This document shows positions 9,938-18,474 of a DNA stretch of 64,000 nt, one piece after another. Position numbers and translations under genes: made by a program. A model generated the notes under the pieces. The model was not told the origin of the DNA. It saw nothing but the letters and a program-made list of their open reading frames with translations, and searched no databases. Every line of letters starts with the position of its first letter. Within the stretch, counting starts at the first letter, position 1. The stretch lies in assembly GCF_002563775.1 (NCBI RefSeq), contig NZ_PDJO01000001.1, positions 816,001 to 880,000 of the forward strand. Reading direction: 5' to 3'. Source of the DNA: Thioclava sp. ES.031. Its GTDB lineage: Bacteria; Pseudomonadota; Alphaproteobacteria; Rhodobacterales; Rhodobacteraceae.

Positions 9938-10411
9938 TTGGATAGACTGCGCATAATCGAGGACCGCTTGCAACGTCTGAATCGGGTTTCCGATTGGACA
10001 TTCGCGTTAGGCTTGCATATTCGCTTTGCCAATCCGACCCTCCGCTACCTCACATATCCAAAAGAGTGGGTGGATTACTACACTGAAAAAGAGCTCGTTT
10101 TTGTGGACCCGGCGGTCCGCTGGGCGATCTCCAACCAGGGCATTTGTGATTGGGCAGATCTCGCCGACGGTGACGAGAGTGACGTGTTCGGCGCCGCCGC
10201 GCGTTTCGGATTGCGCTTCGGAAAAGCCATTGCGCTCGGGGAACTGGACCGCTCACTCGGTTTCTTTGCCCATCCGTCTCGTCCGATCACGCAGGAGGAG
10301 ATCGAGCAGGCTCAATCGTTGATGCAAGAGCTTCACGATCTGACCCGCGATGCGCTGGACATGTCCGAGGAAGAGCTTGAGGAACTGCGCCAGATTACTG
10401 TGCCAGCTTAG
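9938..10411 (+). CDS. HTH-less LuxR autoinducer-binding-domain protein
   Basis: The 157-aa protein matches only the autoinducer-binding half of LuxR. Trp44, Tyr48, Asp57-Pro58, Trp62 and Trp72 are all present with the same spacing as in the divergent neighbour. It ends where the HTH should begin: the last residues MSEEELEELRQITVPA resemble the first HTH helix and then stop. No HTH remnant was seen downstream in any frame. The start is a TTG at 9938, six bases after a perfect AGGAGG at 9926-9931; an in-frame GTG at 9920 lies upstream of that site. It may bind AHL or form inactive heterodimers with a LuxR partner; this is inference. Confidence 0.78.
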   Translation: MDRLRIIEDRLQRLNRVSDWTFALGLHIRFANPTLRYLTYPKEWVDYYTEKELVFVDPAVRWAISNQGICDWADLADGDESDVFGAAARFGLRFGKAIALGELDRSLGFFAHPSRPITQEEIEQAQSLMQELHDLTRDALDMSEEELEELRQITVPA

Positions 10412-10620
10412 CTGGTCGTTTAAAGGCCGGGGGCAATACTGGCGAGGCGGGGGCGCGGCTCCGGGTCGAAGCCCGGCCTGACACGCGTTCGCCGCTGGAT
10501 TTCACTTCGCGGCAAGGCGTCGGATTGAGTGGCCTTTCATCGCACCGGGCAAGTCAGTTCGCCTGTTGCGAAATTCGTGCTATTCGGAGCGCTACCTGAC
10601 CGCTTCGAGGGTCTTCCGAG

Positions 10621-11508
10621 ATGGACAAGCTTTCCGTGATGCAAGCCTTCCGCCGCATCGTCGAGCGCGGCAGTTTCGCGCGCGCGGCGGAGGATCTCGG
10701 GGTGTCGCCTGCGCTTTTGAGCCGCGAAATAAAGCTGCTGGAAGAAAGCCTCGGGAGCTCGCTGCTGACACGCACGACGCGCTCGATGTCTCTGACCGAT
10801 GCCGGGCGGCTCTACTATGACGAGGCGAGCGGCATCCTCGACGCGGTGACTTCGGTGGAGACGCGTATCCGCGACGGGGCCGGAGCGGTGCGCGGGCATC
10901 TGAAGGTGAACGCCTCCAGCTCCTTCGGGCAGACGGTGATTTCCCCGATCCTGCCGGAGTTTCTGGAGGCGCATCCCGATCTGCGGCTGTCGCTCTCGCT
11001 CGATGACCGAGTTGTCGACATGGTGGAGGGCGGCTTCGATGTCTCGATCCGCATCCGACCGGCGATGCCGGACTCGGCTCTGGTCGCGCGCAAGATCGGC
11101 ACGATGCGGCAGCGCATCTTCGCTTCGCCCGCCTATCTCGCGCGGGCTGGCAGTCCCCAGCGACCGGAGGATATCGCGGGGCATAGGGGCATCGGCTTCC
11201 TGCTGGCCGACCATCTGACGAAATGGGCGCTGCACGGGCCGGAGGGCGCGATCAGCCTCGATCTCGATCCCGCCATTCGCGTGGGCAACAGCCTCGTGCT
11301 GCGCGACCTGCTGATCGCGGGTCAGGGCATCGGCACCTTGCCGGATTTTGTCTCGAACAAGCCGGAGAGGCGCGGCGATCTGGTGCGCGTGCTGCCCGAG
11401 TGGGAACTGCCCGCACCGGAGATTTTCGCCGTGACGGCCTCTCGGCTGGGTATGGATGCCAAAGTGACGGCGTTTCTCGATCATCTGCGGGCGGCGATGG
11501 AAGCCTGA
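10621..11508 (+). CDS. LysR-family transcriptional regulator
   Basis: The 295-aa protein has an N-terminal winged HTH (FRRIVERGSFARAAEDLGVS, residues about 10-29, then ALLSREIKLLEESLG) and a C-terminal effector-binding domain of the periplasmic-binding-protein fold. The subgroup with this short linker and the LTDAGRLYYDEA block commonly controls adjacent oxidoreductase genes. It precedes the wrbA-like gene by about 105 bp on the same strand. That gap contains an imperfect CTCAGG/CCTGAG dyad that could be its operator. Confidence 0.9.
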   Translation: MDKLSVMQAFRRIVERGSFARAAEDLGVSPALLSREIKLLEESLGSSLLTRTTRSMSLTDAGRLYYDEASGILDAVTSVETRIRDGAGAVRGHLKVNASSSFGQTVISPILPEFLEAHPDLRLSLSLDDRVVDMVEGGFDVSIRIRPAMPDSALVARKIGTMRQRIFASPAYLARAGSPQRPEDIAGHRGIGFLLADHLTKWALHGPEGAISLDLDPAIRVGNSLVLRDLLIAGQGIGTLPDFVSNKPERRGDLVRVLPEWELPAPEIFAVTASRLGMDAKVTAFLDHLRAAMEA

Positions 11509-11614
11509 CATTCTTCAACCGGCGTAAAGAGTGATTTGCGCCTCGGCCGCTTATTCCGACGCGGCTGATCCGCGATCTTCTCAGGCAATGAAACCCATGC
11601 CCTGAGAGGATCCA

Positions 11615-12238
11615 ATGACCCGCGTTCTCGTTCTTTATTATTCCAGCTACGGCCATGTCCGTGCGCTCGCCCAAGCCGAGGCGGAGGGGGCGCGCAGCGT
11701 GCCCGGCACGCATGTCGATCTGCGCCGCGTTCCCGAAACTCTGCCCTATGACATCCGGCAGAAGGCTGGCTTCGCCGCCGACGATACGCCCGTCGCCAGC
11801 CCCGCCGATCTCGAAGCCTATGATGCGATCATCTTCGGCACGCCCACGCTGTTCGGGATGATGGCCGGGCAGGTGAAGTCCTTCCTCGATCAGGCGGGCG
11901 GGCTTTGGGCGCGCAATGCGCTGGTCGGCAAGGTTGCCGCCGTGTTCACCTCGACCGGCTCGCAGCATGGCGGGCACGAGGCGACGCTGCTTTCCACGCA
12001 GATCCCGCTGCAACATTTCGGGATGCTCATCGCCGGGATGCCCTACACTTTCGCCGATCAGACGCGGGCCGACGGGATCGTCGGCGGTGCGCCCTACGGC
12101 GCCGGCACGATCGCCGGGGCGGACGGGTCACGGACACCGGCCGAGACCGATCTCGCGGGCGCCCGCTTCCAGGGCGCTCATGTCGCGCGCATTGCGGCGC
12201 GGCTCGCGGGGGCCGCTCTGAACGAGGAGGCCGCGTGA
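11615..12238 (+). CDS. wrbA: WrbA-type NAD(P)H:quinone oxidoreductase
   Basis: The 207-aa flavodoxin-like FMN protein reduces quinones by two electrons in the cytoplasm, limiting redox cycling. Diagnostic blocks are the FMN phosphate loop [33 protein letters not shown], and [15 protein letters not shown] followed by [13 protein letters not shown]. Length is normal. It overlaps the next gene by one base (TGATG), so it is co-translated with a DsbA-like thiol oxidoreductase, and it may be under the upstream LysR protein. Confidence 0.88.
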   Translation: MTRVLVLYYSSYGHVRALAQAEAEGARSVPGTHVDLRRVPETLPYDIRQKAGFAADDTPVASPADLEAYDAIIFGTPTLFGMMAGQVKSFLDQAGGLWARNALVGKVAAVFTSTGSQHGGHEATLLSTQIPLQHFGMLIAGMPYTFADQTRADGIVGGAPYGAGTIAGADGSRTPAETDLAGARFQGAHVARIAARLAGAALNEEAA

Positions 12239-12876
12239 TGCCCAAGCTCACCATCGATTTCTTTCACGATGTCGTTTGCTGCTGGTGCTTCAACATCTCG
12301 TCGCGGATGCGCAGCCTCGCCGCCGAGTTCGATCTCGACATCCGGCATCGCAGTTTCGTCCTGCAGGCAGATCGCGCCGAAATGGCCGCACGCTGGGGCT
12401 CCCCCGAAGCCGCCCGCGAGACCATCCTCGAGCATTGGGCGGTCTGCAGAGAGGTCAGCGACCGGCCAGAGCTTGTCGATATCGAGGCCATGCGGGCCGC
12501 TGATTTCGACTATCCCCACGGGATGACCGCCGCGCTCGGATGCAAGGCCGCAGAGGCGCTGGGCGGGCAGGACGGCCATTGGGACATGTTCGACCGGTTG
12601 CAACGCGCGCATCTCACCGAGGCCCGGAACATCGCCGATCCGGTCATCGTGCGCGACGTCGCGCGAAGCCTCGGGTTCGAGGCGGCGGCCTTCGCAGAGG
12701 CGTTCGACGATCCGGCCACAGCCCAAGCCGTCGAAGCAGATCGGCAACGCGCCCGCGCCCTTCAGGTCCGCTCCATCCCCGCGCTGATCGTCCGGGAAAC
12801 GGGCGCGCGGCTCGTGAACGGGACGCGTGAAGATCTCGCGGCACAGTTGCGCAGTTCCCTGAAACTCGTCGCGTGA
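12238..12876 (+). CDS. DsbA-like (FrnE-type) thioredoxin-fold oxidoreductase
   Basis: The 212-aa protein has a thioredoxin fold with the redox motif CCWC (CxxC) in FFHDVVCCWCFN near the N-terminus, a helical insert, and the cis-Pro segment VRSIPALIV near residue 180. There is no signal peptide, so it acts in the cytoplasm like FrnE-type DsbA relatives or glutathione-dependent isomerases. Its ATG overlaps the wrbA stop, placing it in a redox operon. The substrate cannot be predicted. Confidence 0.82.
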   Translation: MPKLTIDFFHDVVCCWCFNISSRMRSLAAEFDLDIRHRSFVLQADRAEMAARWGSPEAARETILEHWAVCREVSDRPELVDIEAMRAADFDYPHGMTAALGCKAAEALGGQDGHWDMFDRLQRAHLTEARNIADPVIVRDVARSLGFEAAAFAEAFDDPATAQAVEADRQRARALQVRSIPALIVRETGARLVNGTREDLAAQLRSSLKLVA

Positions 12877-12888
12877 GGAGGGCCCCTG

Positions 12889-13038
12889 ATGAAAATCCGT
12901 TTGTTGTTCCGTGGTCTCCGGCATCAGCGCTTCCATCCGCGTCGCGTGCCGCGTGATCTCTCGCCCCATCTGATGCGCGATATCGGGCTCGAGCCTTGGC
13001 CTGAGCGTCCCTGCCTCTCTCCGCGCCACTTTCTGTGA
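12889..13038 (+). CDS. DUF1127-family small basic protein
   Basis: A 49-aa open frame starts 12 bp after the DsbA-like gene behind a GGAGG at 12877-12882. It contains the DUF1127 signature DLSPHLMRDIGLEP and an Arg-rich N-terminal half. Small DUF1127 proteins in alphaproteobacteria have been linked to RNA turnover and phosphate or stress physiology. The C-terminal ten residues diverge from the family. Co-transcription with wrbA and the DsbA-like gene is likely. Confidence 0.72.
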   Translation: MKIRLLFRGLRHQRFHPRRVPRDLSPHLMRDIGLEPWPERPCLSPRHFL

Positions 13039-13105
13039 ACGCCCCGACCGAAGGCGCCAAAGGCACCTTCACGCGGCGCACCGATACCGCCCCGAGGCCC
13101 CGTCT

Positions 13106-13123
13106 TCTCTCTCTCTCTCTCTC
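13106..13123 (+). repeat. (TC)9 dinucleotide repeat upstream of the EamA gene
   Basis: Nine uninterrupted TC units lie 26 bp before the chosen ATG and end three bases before an in-frame TTG at 13126. Such tracts are rare in this GC-rich DNA and can slip during replication. Any effect on expression is speculative. Confidence 0.8.
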
Positions 13124-13149
13124 GCTTGTCCCTGAATACGAGTCGTCCG

Positions 13150-14049
13150 ATGTCACGCACTACCGATATTTTCCTCACGGCACTCGCCCCCGCTATCTGG
13201 GGGAGCACCTATCTCGTCACCACCGAGGCGCTGCCCGCTGGCTACCCCATCACGCTTGCGGCCCTGCGCGCCTTGCCTGCGGGGCTGTTGCTGCTTGCGC
13301 TCACGCGATCGCTGCCGCCGCGTGCATGGCTTGGCCGCACCTTCCTCCTTGGCAGCCTGAACTTCGCTCTGTTCTGGAGCCTTCTTTTCGTGGCGGCCTA
13401 TCGTCTGCCCGGCGGGGTCGCGGCGACGCTCGGCTCGCTTCAGGCGATGATGGTCATCCTCATGGCGCGCGGCTGGCTTGGCACGCCGGTGCGCACCGGG
13501 GCCGTCACTGCTGCGGCGACGGGCGTTCTGGGCGTCGCGCTTCTTCTGCTGGGGCCAGAGGCCGCGCTCGATCCCGTCGGTGTCATTGCCGGTATTGGCG
13601 GAGCCGCGTCGATGGCGGCGGGCACCGTGCTGAGCCGCAAATGGCAGCCGCCTGTCTCGGCGCTGAGTTTCACCGGCTGGCAACTGACGGCGGGCGGGCT
13701 GGTTCTGCTGCCGCTGGCTTTGATCGTCGAGCCGTCCCTGCCGCCGCTGACTGCGCTGAACCTGTCAGGGCTGATCTGGCTTGGCCTGATCGGGGCGGGC
13801 GCGACCTATGCGATCTGGTTCCGGGGCATTGCCCGTCTCGAGCCCGGCGCGGTCTCGATGCTGGGGATGATGAGCCCGGTCACGGCGGTCACCCTCGGCT
13901 GGCTCTGGCTGGGGCAGGGCCTGTCGTTGCTCCAGATGAGCGGCGCGGCTATCGTTCTGATCTCGGTCTGGGCCGGGCAGCGCGGGAACCGTCCGCGGGT
14001 TGCCAATAGCTTCCGCGCTTCGCGCGTAGCGCAATCGAGAGCGGCGTGA
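13150..14049 (+). CDS. EamA/DMT-family transporter
   Basis: The 299-aa inner-membrane protein has about ten hydrophobic segments arranged as two EamA repeats, with the typical opening FLTALAPAIWGSTYLVTTE and second-repeat block GLIWLGLIGAGATYAIWFRG. Members export amino acids, their metabolites or related small solutes. The ATG at 13150 was chosen because it begins the family homology; a TTG eight codons upstream adjoins the TC repeat. The C-terminus ends in an Arg-rich cytoplasmic tail. The substrate is unknown. Confidence 0.87.
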   Translation: MSRTTDIFLTALAPAIWGSTYLVTTEALPAGYPITLAALRALPAGLLLLALTRSLPPRAWLGRTFLLGSLNFALFWSLLFVAAYRLPGGVAATLGSLQAMMVILMARGWLGTPVRTGAVTAAATGVLGVALLLLGPEAALDPVGVIAGIGGAASMAAGTVLSRKWQPPVSALSFTGWQLTAGGLVLLPLALIVEPSLPPLTALNLSGLIWLGLIGAGATYAIWFRGIARLEPGAVSMLGMMSPVTAVTLGWLWLGQGLSLLQMSGAAIVLISVWAGQRGNRPRVANSFRASRVAQSRAA

Positions 14050-14074
14050 GCGTCAATCAACGGAGGACTTCCGC

Positions 14075-14746
14075 GTGGCCCAACTTTCCCTGACCGACGA
14101 CCTGATCCGAAAGTCGCGCCTCGCCGGGCTGCTCTACCTCATCATCATCGTCATGGGGCTCGGCGCCGAGCTTGGCCTGCGCGCTCCCCTGATCGATCTT
14201 TCGGATGCCGCAGGCACGGCCGCAGCGATACTGGCGGCACCGGGCCAGTTCCGGCTGGCGATCATAGCCGATCTGGTGATGGCGCTGAGCGATGCGGGGC
14301 TTGCCGTCTTGCTCTATCTGATTTTCCGCAGCGTCGCTCCGGGTCTTGCCCTGTCGGCTATGGTGTTTCGGTTGATTCAGGCCGTCCTCATCGCGGCAAA
14401 TCTGATGGCCTTGCAGACGGCCTGGCTGCTTCTGACAAACGCCCATGATGTGGCCGATGCCCAGTCGCTGGCGCTGATCTTTCTCGACCTGCATGGTCAT
14501 GGCTACGATCTCGGGCTGGTATTCTTCGGTGTGAACAGCCTGATGATGGGCGTTCTCGTCTGGCGCTCGGGCCTCTTCGCGAAAATCTTCGGAGCGGGGC
14601 TCGCGCTGGCCGGTCTGGTCTATCTGATTGGCAGCGGGATCCGGTTTCTCGCCCCCGACCTCTCGGCGGCTTTCGCCCCTGCATATGGGCTGACGATCCT
14701 CGCAGAGACTGCGTTCTGCCTCAGGTTGCTGTTTCAGCGGCGATGA
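14075..14746 (+). CDS. DUF4386 family membrane protein
   Basis: The 223-aa protein has about six transmembrane helices and the DUF4386 pattern: an N-terminal RKSRLAGLLYLIIIVMG, a central LALSAMVFRLIQAVLIAAN, and HGHGYDLGLVFFGVNSLMMG. Function is not known for the family. The start is a GTG behind a GGAGG at about 14062. It follows the EamA gene by 25 bp and is probably in the same transcript. Confidence 0.75.
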   Translation: MAQLSLTDDLIRKSRLAGLLYLIIIVMGLGAELGLRAPLIDLSDAAGTAAAILAAPGQFRLAIIADLVMALSDAGLAVLLYLIFRSVAPGLALSAMVFRLIQAVLIAANLMALQTAWLLLTNAHDVADAQSLALIFLDLHGHGYDLGLVFFGVNSLMMGVLVWRSGLFAKIFGAGLALAGLVYLIGSGIRFLAPDLSAAFAPAYGLTILAETAFCLRLLFQRR

Positions 14747-14927
14747 GCAGAGCAAGCGCGACACCCACAGCCCCATCGACCGAATTTACCTGACGCGAGT
14801 AGAGATGGCGATTTGTTGCTATTAAGTGGCGGAACTCTGTCAGTCCGGCTCTTGTCGCCTGCACTAACGTCCCTCGAAAGTGAACGTGTGTCTCCGAGAT
14901 GCGCGATTTGGCGGTTTCGGAGGACGC

Positions 14928-15578
14928 ATGGAGATCATCCAATTCATCGCTAACAACTGGAGCTCGATCCTCGGGATGGCGCTTCAGCATATCGCCATCG
15001 TCGGCACTGCGGTCGGCCTCGCGATCCTGACCGGAGTGCCGCTCGGCATTGCAATTACCCAAAACCGACGTGCCGCCGATATCGTGCTCTATATCGCCTC
15101 GATCATCGTCACGATCCCCTCGATCGCGCTGTTCGGCCTGATGATCCCGATCCTGTCGCATATCGGACAGGGGATCGGATGGCTGCCCGCGGTGATCGCG
15201 ATCCTGCTCTATTCGCAGCTGCCGATCGTGCGCAACACCTACACCGCGATCACCAATGTCGACCCCGCCTTGCGCGAGGCTGCGAGGGGGATGGGCATGA
15301 CGGCCGCGCAGCGGCTCTGGCAGGTCGAGATTCCGATCGCGGTGCCGGTGATCATGGCCGGTGTGCGCACCGCTGTCGTGATGAATATCGGGGTCGCCGC
15401 GATTGCCGCCTATATCGGCGCTGGCGGGTTGGGGGTGCTGATCTCGCGCGGGATCAGCCAGACCGATCCGCGCCAACTCATCACCGGCGCGCTCGCCGTT
15501 TCCCTTCTCGCGATCCTTGCCGATTGGGCGCTCTTGCAACTGCAAAAGCGCCTCACGCCAGCCGGACTCAAGCACTGA
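14928..15578 (+). CDS. osmoprotectant-type ABC transporter permease (OpuCB/YehW-like)
   Basis: The 216-aa inner-membrane permease has about five or six helices and the EAA loop EAARGMGMTAAQRLWQVEIP that contacts the ATPase. The family imports quaternary amines such as glycine betaine or choline. The start was set at MEIIQFIANNW after a TCGGAGGA ribosome-binding site; an upstream ATG would add 16 residues without homology. It is the first gene of a permease-ATPase-permease-binding protein operon. Confidence 0.9.
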   Translation: MEIIQFIANNWSSILGMALQHIAIVGTAVGLAILTGVPLGIAITQNRRAADIVLYIASIIVTIPSIALFGLMIPILSHIGQGIGWLPAVIAILLYSQLPIVRNTYTAITNVDPALREAARGMGMTAAQRLWQVEIPIAVPVIMAGVRTAVVMNIGVAAIAAYIGAGGLGVLISRGISQTDPRQLITGALAVSLLAILADWALLQLQKRLTPAGLKH

Positions 15579-15617
15579 ATCGCCCAATTTTGGCCCCAGC
15601 TTCAAAGGACCACAGAC

Positions 15618-16745
15618 ATGATCGAGCTTGAGAACCTGACCAAGACGTTCACCCTGCCGACCACGACGATCGTCGCCGCCGACAAGGTGAACATGACGGT
15701 GCCCAGCGGAGATATCTGCGTGCTGCTCGGGCCCTCGGGCTGCGGCAAGACCACCGCGCTGAAGATGATCAACCGGCTGATCCCGCCGACCTCGGGGCGG
15801 ATCCTGATCAACGGCGAGGATACGTCTAGGCTCAACGATATCGAGCTGCGCCGCCAGATCGGCTACGTGATCCAGCAGATCGGCCTGTTCCCGAACATGA
15901 CGATCGAGGAAAATATCTGCGTCGTCCCGAAAATGCTGGGCTGGGACATCAAGAAGGCGCGGGCGCGGGCTTCCGAGCTCATCGACCTCGTGGGGCTCGA
16001 TCCGCGGCAATTCCTGCACCGCTATCCCAAGGAGCTTTCGGGCGGCCAGCAACAGCGTATCGGTGTGATCCGTGCGCTGGCGGCGGACCCGCCGGTGATG
16101 CTGATGGACGAACCCTTCGGCGCAATCGATCCGATCAACCGCGAGATCATCCAGGACGAGTTCCTGAAGATGCAGGCGGAATTGAAGAAAACCATCATGT
16201 TCGTCAGCCACGATATCGACGAGGCGGTGAAGATGGGCGACAAGATCGCGATTTTCCGGTCCGGTAAGATCGAGCAATTCGACGCGCCCGACCAGATCCT
16301 CGCCCATCCCGCGAACCCGTTCGTCGCCGATTTCGTCGGTGCCGACCGGACGCTCAAACGGCTGCGTCTGGTCACTGCCGAAGAGGTCACCGATACGAAT
16401 TGCCCGGTCGTTTCGCGTCGCGCCTCGCCGCAGGAGGCCCGCAACGCCGCACGCAGCAGCGCGGGACGCATCGTCGTGGTGATCGACGCCGACCACCGTC
16501 CCGTGGGCTATGTCACGACCGAGGAACTGGAGGGCGCGGATGGCTCGATCGCCGATTTCGCCCATAGCCTGCCCGCGACCGTGCCGGTGCGTGCCGATCT
16601 GCGCGCCGTGGTCTCGGAGATGTTCGCCAATGACGTGATGTGGCTGGCCTGCACCGACGATCAGGGCCGCTTCGCCGGGCTCGTCACCCAACCTGCGGTC
16701 ACAGCCGCACTGGGTGAAACCTACAAGCGTTCCGAACTGAACTGA
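15618..16745 (+). CDS. osmoprotectant-type ABC transporter ATP-binding protein with CBS domains (OpuCA/YehX-like)
   Basis: The 375-aa ATPase energises import of a quaternary-amine solute. The Walker A is GPSGCGKTT, the signature is LSGGQQQR and the Walker B is VMLMDEP with FGAIDPINR after it, the spacing typical of the ProV/OpuCA branch. The region after about residue 260 resembles tandem CBS motifs (GYVTTEELEGADGSIADFA), which in OpuA-type systems sense ionic strength. It lies between two permease genes with 40- and 4-bp gaps. Confidence 0.93.
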   Translation: MIELENLTKTFTLPTTTIVAADKVNMTVPSGDICVLLGPSGCGKTTALKMINRLIPPTSGRILINGEDTSRLNDIELRRQIGYVIQQIGLFPNMTIEENICVVPKMLGWDIKKARARASELIDLVGLDPRQFLHRYPKELSGGQQQRIGVIRALAADPPVMLMDEPFGAIDPINREIIQDEFLKMQAELKKTIMFVSHDIDEAVKMGDKIAIFRSGKIEQFDAPDQILAHPANPFVADFVGADRTLKRLRLVTAEEVTDTNCPVVSRRASPQEARNAARSSAGRIVVVIDADHRPVGYVTTEELEGADGSIADFAHSLPATVPVRADLRAVVSEMFANDVMWLACTDDQGRFAGLVTQPAVTAALGETYKRSELN

Positions 16746-16749
16746 GGGT

Positions 16750-17481
16750 ATGGGCATGGTGCGACAGGCAACGGGGATCGGCCGCAATGTGCAATTGCTC
16801 GTCGTGTTCCTTCTGGGGATCTGGGTCTGCAGCTCGGGGCTGCTCGGTCAGATCGGCGATAACTGGGGCGATATCGTCTATCTCTCGAAACAGCATATGG
16901 TGCTCGTCGCGGCCTCGGGCGGGGCGGCGATCCTCGTGGGCATCCCGGCCGGGATCTGGCTCTCGCGCCCGGCGATGGAGCGTTACGCCGAAACGGTGAT
17001 GCAGATCTTCAACATCGGCACGACGATCCCGACGCTCGCGGTGATCGCGCTGTCGATGACGGTGCTCGGCATCGGCTTCGCGCCCGCCTTTTTCGGGCTG
17101 TTCGTGGCCTCGCTCCTGCCGATCGTGCGCAATACCTATACCGGCCTGCTCGCCGTTCCGCCGCATTTGATCGAGGCCGCGACCGGCATGGGCATGACGC
17201 CGCGCCAGATCCTCTTCCAGGTCGAGCTGCCCAACGCGCTCTACGTCATCTTCTCGGGCGTGCGCACGGCGCTGGCGATCAATGTCGGCACCACGCCGCT
17301 GGCCTTCCTGATCGGCGGAGGCGGTCTGGGGGAACTGATCTTTACCGGTATCGACCTGATGGACACCGGCATGCTGCTGGCGGGCGCAATCCCGACCGCC
17401 GCACTTGCCGTGCTGGTCGATTTCACGATGGGACAGGCCCAGCTCCGCCTGGTGCCCAAAGGGGTGAACCCGCTGCGCTGA
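16750..17481 (+). CDS. osmoprotectant-type ABC transporter permease (YehY-like)
   Basis: The 243-aa protein has about six transmembrane helices and the EAA loop EAATGMGMTPRQILFQVELP, nearly parallel to that of the first permease, so the two form a heterodimer. It begins four bases after the ATPase stop. Its stop codon lies inside an 8-bp-arm hairpin that precedes the binding-protein gene. Confidence 0.9.
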   Translation: MGMVRQATGIGRNVQLLVVFLLGIWVCSSGLLGQIGDNWGDIVYLSKQHMVLVAASGGAAILVGIPAGIWLSRPAMERYAETVMQIFNIGTTIPTLAVIALSMTVLGIGFAPAFFGLFVASLLPIVRNTYTGLLAVPPHLIEAATGMGMTPRQILFQVELPNALYVIFSGVRTALAINVGTTPLAFLIGGGGLGELIFTGIDLMDTGMLLAGAIPTAALAVLVDFTMGQAQLRLVPKGVNPLR

Positions 17482-17490
17482 AGCAGCGGG
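17469..17490 (+). promoter_or_regulatory. intercistronic hairpin between permease and binding-protein genes
   Basis: CCCGCTGC-N6-GCAGCGGG is a perfect 8-bp-arm inverted repeat overlapping the permease stop. No U-tract follows, so it more likely stabilises or processes the operon mRNA than terminates it. Confidence 0.6.
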
Positions 17491-17533
17491 CACGACAAGA
17501 AAAGCAACTCAAATCCAACACGGAGGAAACGCG

Positions 17534-18418
17534 ATGTTTCACACTCTCAAGGCGGCCTTCCTGGGCGCCGCGCTTCTCGGGGCCGCAGGCAGCGTTCAGG
17601 CCGAAGAAATTGTCGTCGGTGGCAAGAACTTCACCGAACAGCAAATCCTTGCCTCGGCCACCGAACAATATCTGAGCGCCAAGGGCTATGACGTCTCCGA
17701 CCGCTCGGGCATGGGCTCGGCCGCGGTCCGTCAGGCGATGGAAAATGGCCAGATCGACATCTACTGGGAATATACCGGCACCTCGCTGATCACCTATAAC
17801 AAGGTGACCGAGAAGCTGAATGCGCAGCAGACCTACGACAAGGTCAAGGAGCTCGACGCCAAGAAAGGGATCGTCTGGCTCAAGCCCTCGGAGGCCAACA
17901 ACACTTACGCGCTGGCGATGCGCGCGGGCGAGGCCGGTAAGCTCGGGGTCAAGACGATCTCGGATCTGGCTGCGAAAGAAAATGGGGGCGCGAAGCTGAC
18001 CCTCGCCTCGAATGCGGAATTCTACGCGCGGCCCGACGGGCTCAAGCCTCTGCAGAAGGATTACGGCTTCGATTTCGGCCGCGCGAATATCAAGCGGATG
18101 GATTCGGGGCTGGTCTATCAGGCGCTGAAAGACAGCCAGGTGGATGTCGGCGTGGTCTTCGCCACCGATGGCCGCATTCCCGCCTTCGATTTCGTCACGC
18201 TGAAGGATGATAAAGGCTATTTCCCCTCCTACGCTCTGGCACCCGTAATCCGCCAGGACGTGCTCGACAAACATCCGGAACTGGCGGGTCTGATGGACGC
18301 TTTCGCGGCCAAACTGACCGACAAGGTGATGGCTGGCCTCAACGCCAAGGTGGATGTCGACAAGGTTTCGGTAGAGAACGTAGCCGCCGGGTTCCTCAAG
18401 GAAAACGGATTGATCTGA
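17534..18418 (+). CDS. periplasmic quaternary-amine-binding protein (OpuCC/YehZ/OsmF-like)
   Basis: The 294-aa precursor has a Sec signal peptide cleaved after VQA. The mature protein begins EEIVVGGKNFTEQQILA, the hallmark of OpuAC/OsmF substrate-binding proteins, and later has YWEYTGTSLI and a C-terminal DVGVVFATDGRIPAFD. It delivers a betaine-like or choline-like ligand to the adjacent permeases. Hairpins flank the gene on both sides. The YehZ/OsmF group binds with low affinity and can serve metabolism rather than osmoprotection, so the real ligand is open. Confidence 0.92.
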   Translation: MFHTLKAAFLGAALLGAAGSVQAEEIVVGGKNFTEQQILASATEQYLSAKGYDVSDRSGMGSAAVRQAMENGQIDIYWEYTGTSLITYNKVTEKLNAQQTYDKVKELDAKKGIVWLKPSEANNTYALAMRAGEAGKLGVKTISDLAAKENGGAKLTLASNAEFYARPDGLKPLQKDYGFDFGRANIKRMDSGLVYQALKDSQVDVGVVFATDGRIPAFDFVTLKDDKGYFPSYALAPVIRQDVLDKHPELAGLMDAFAAKLTDKVMAGLNAKVDVDKVSVENVAAGFLKENGLI

Positions 18419-18428
18419 CGAACCCATC

Positions 18429-18451
18429 GGCGGGCCGCGCGACGGCCCGCC
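18429..18451 (+). terminator. strong hairpin after the binding-protein gene
   Basis: GGCGGGCCG-N5-CGGCCCGCC, perfect 9-bp arms, lies 10 bp after the stop codon. The following sequence is only weakly T-rich (ACTTTG), so it may be a leaky terminator or a 3'-end stabiliser that raises binding-protein mRNA over the downstream nitrilase. Confidence 0.6.
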
Positions 18452-18474
18452 ACTTTGCCTAAGGGAGCCGGGTT

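Noticed and set aside
9782..9973. 63-codon minus-strand frame overlapping the starts of both divergent LuxR-type genes
   Set aside because: I considered a frameshifted N-terminus of the 200-aa LuxR, but the sequence does not resemble the LuxR N-terminal helix and the ATG at 9828 gives a good domain start.
14721..16787. Long minus-strand open frame opposite the OpuC-type permease and ATPase genes
   Set aside because: Antisense to genes with intact ABC motifs; composition is shadow-like (His/Asp/Arg-rich) with no domain.
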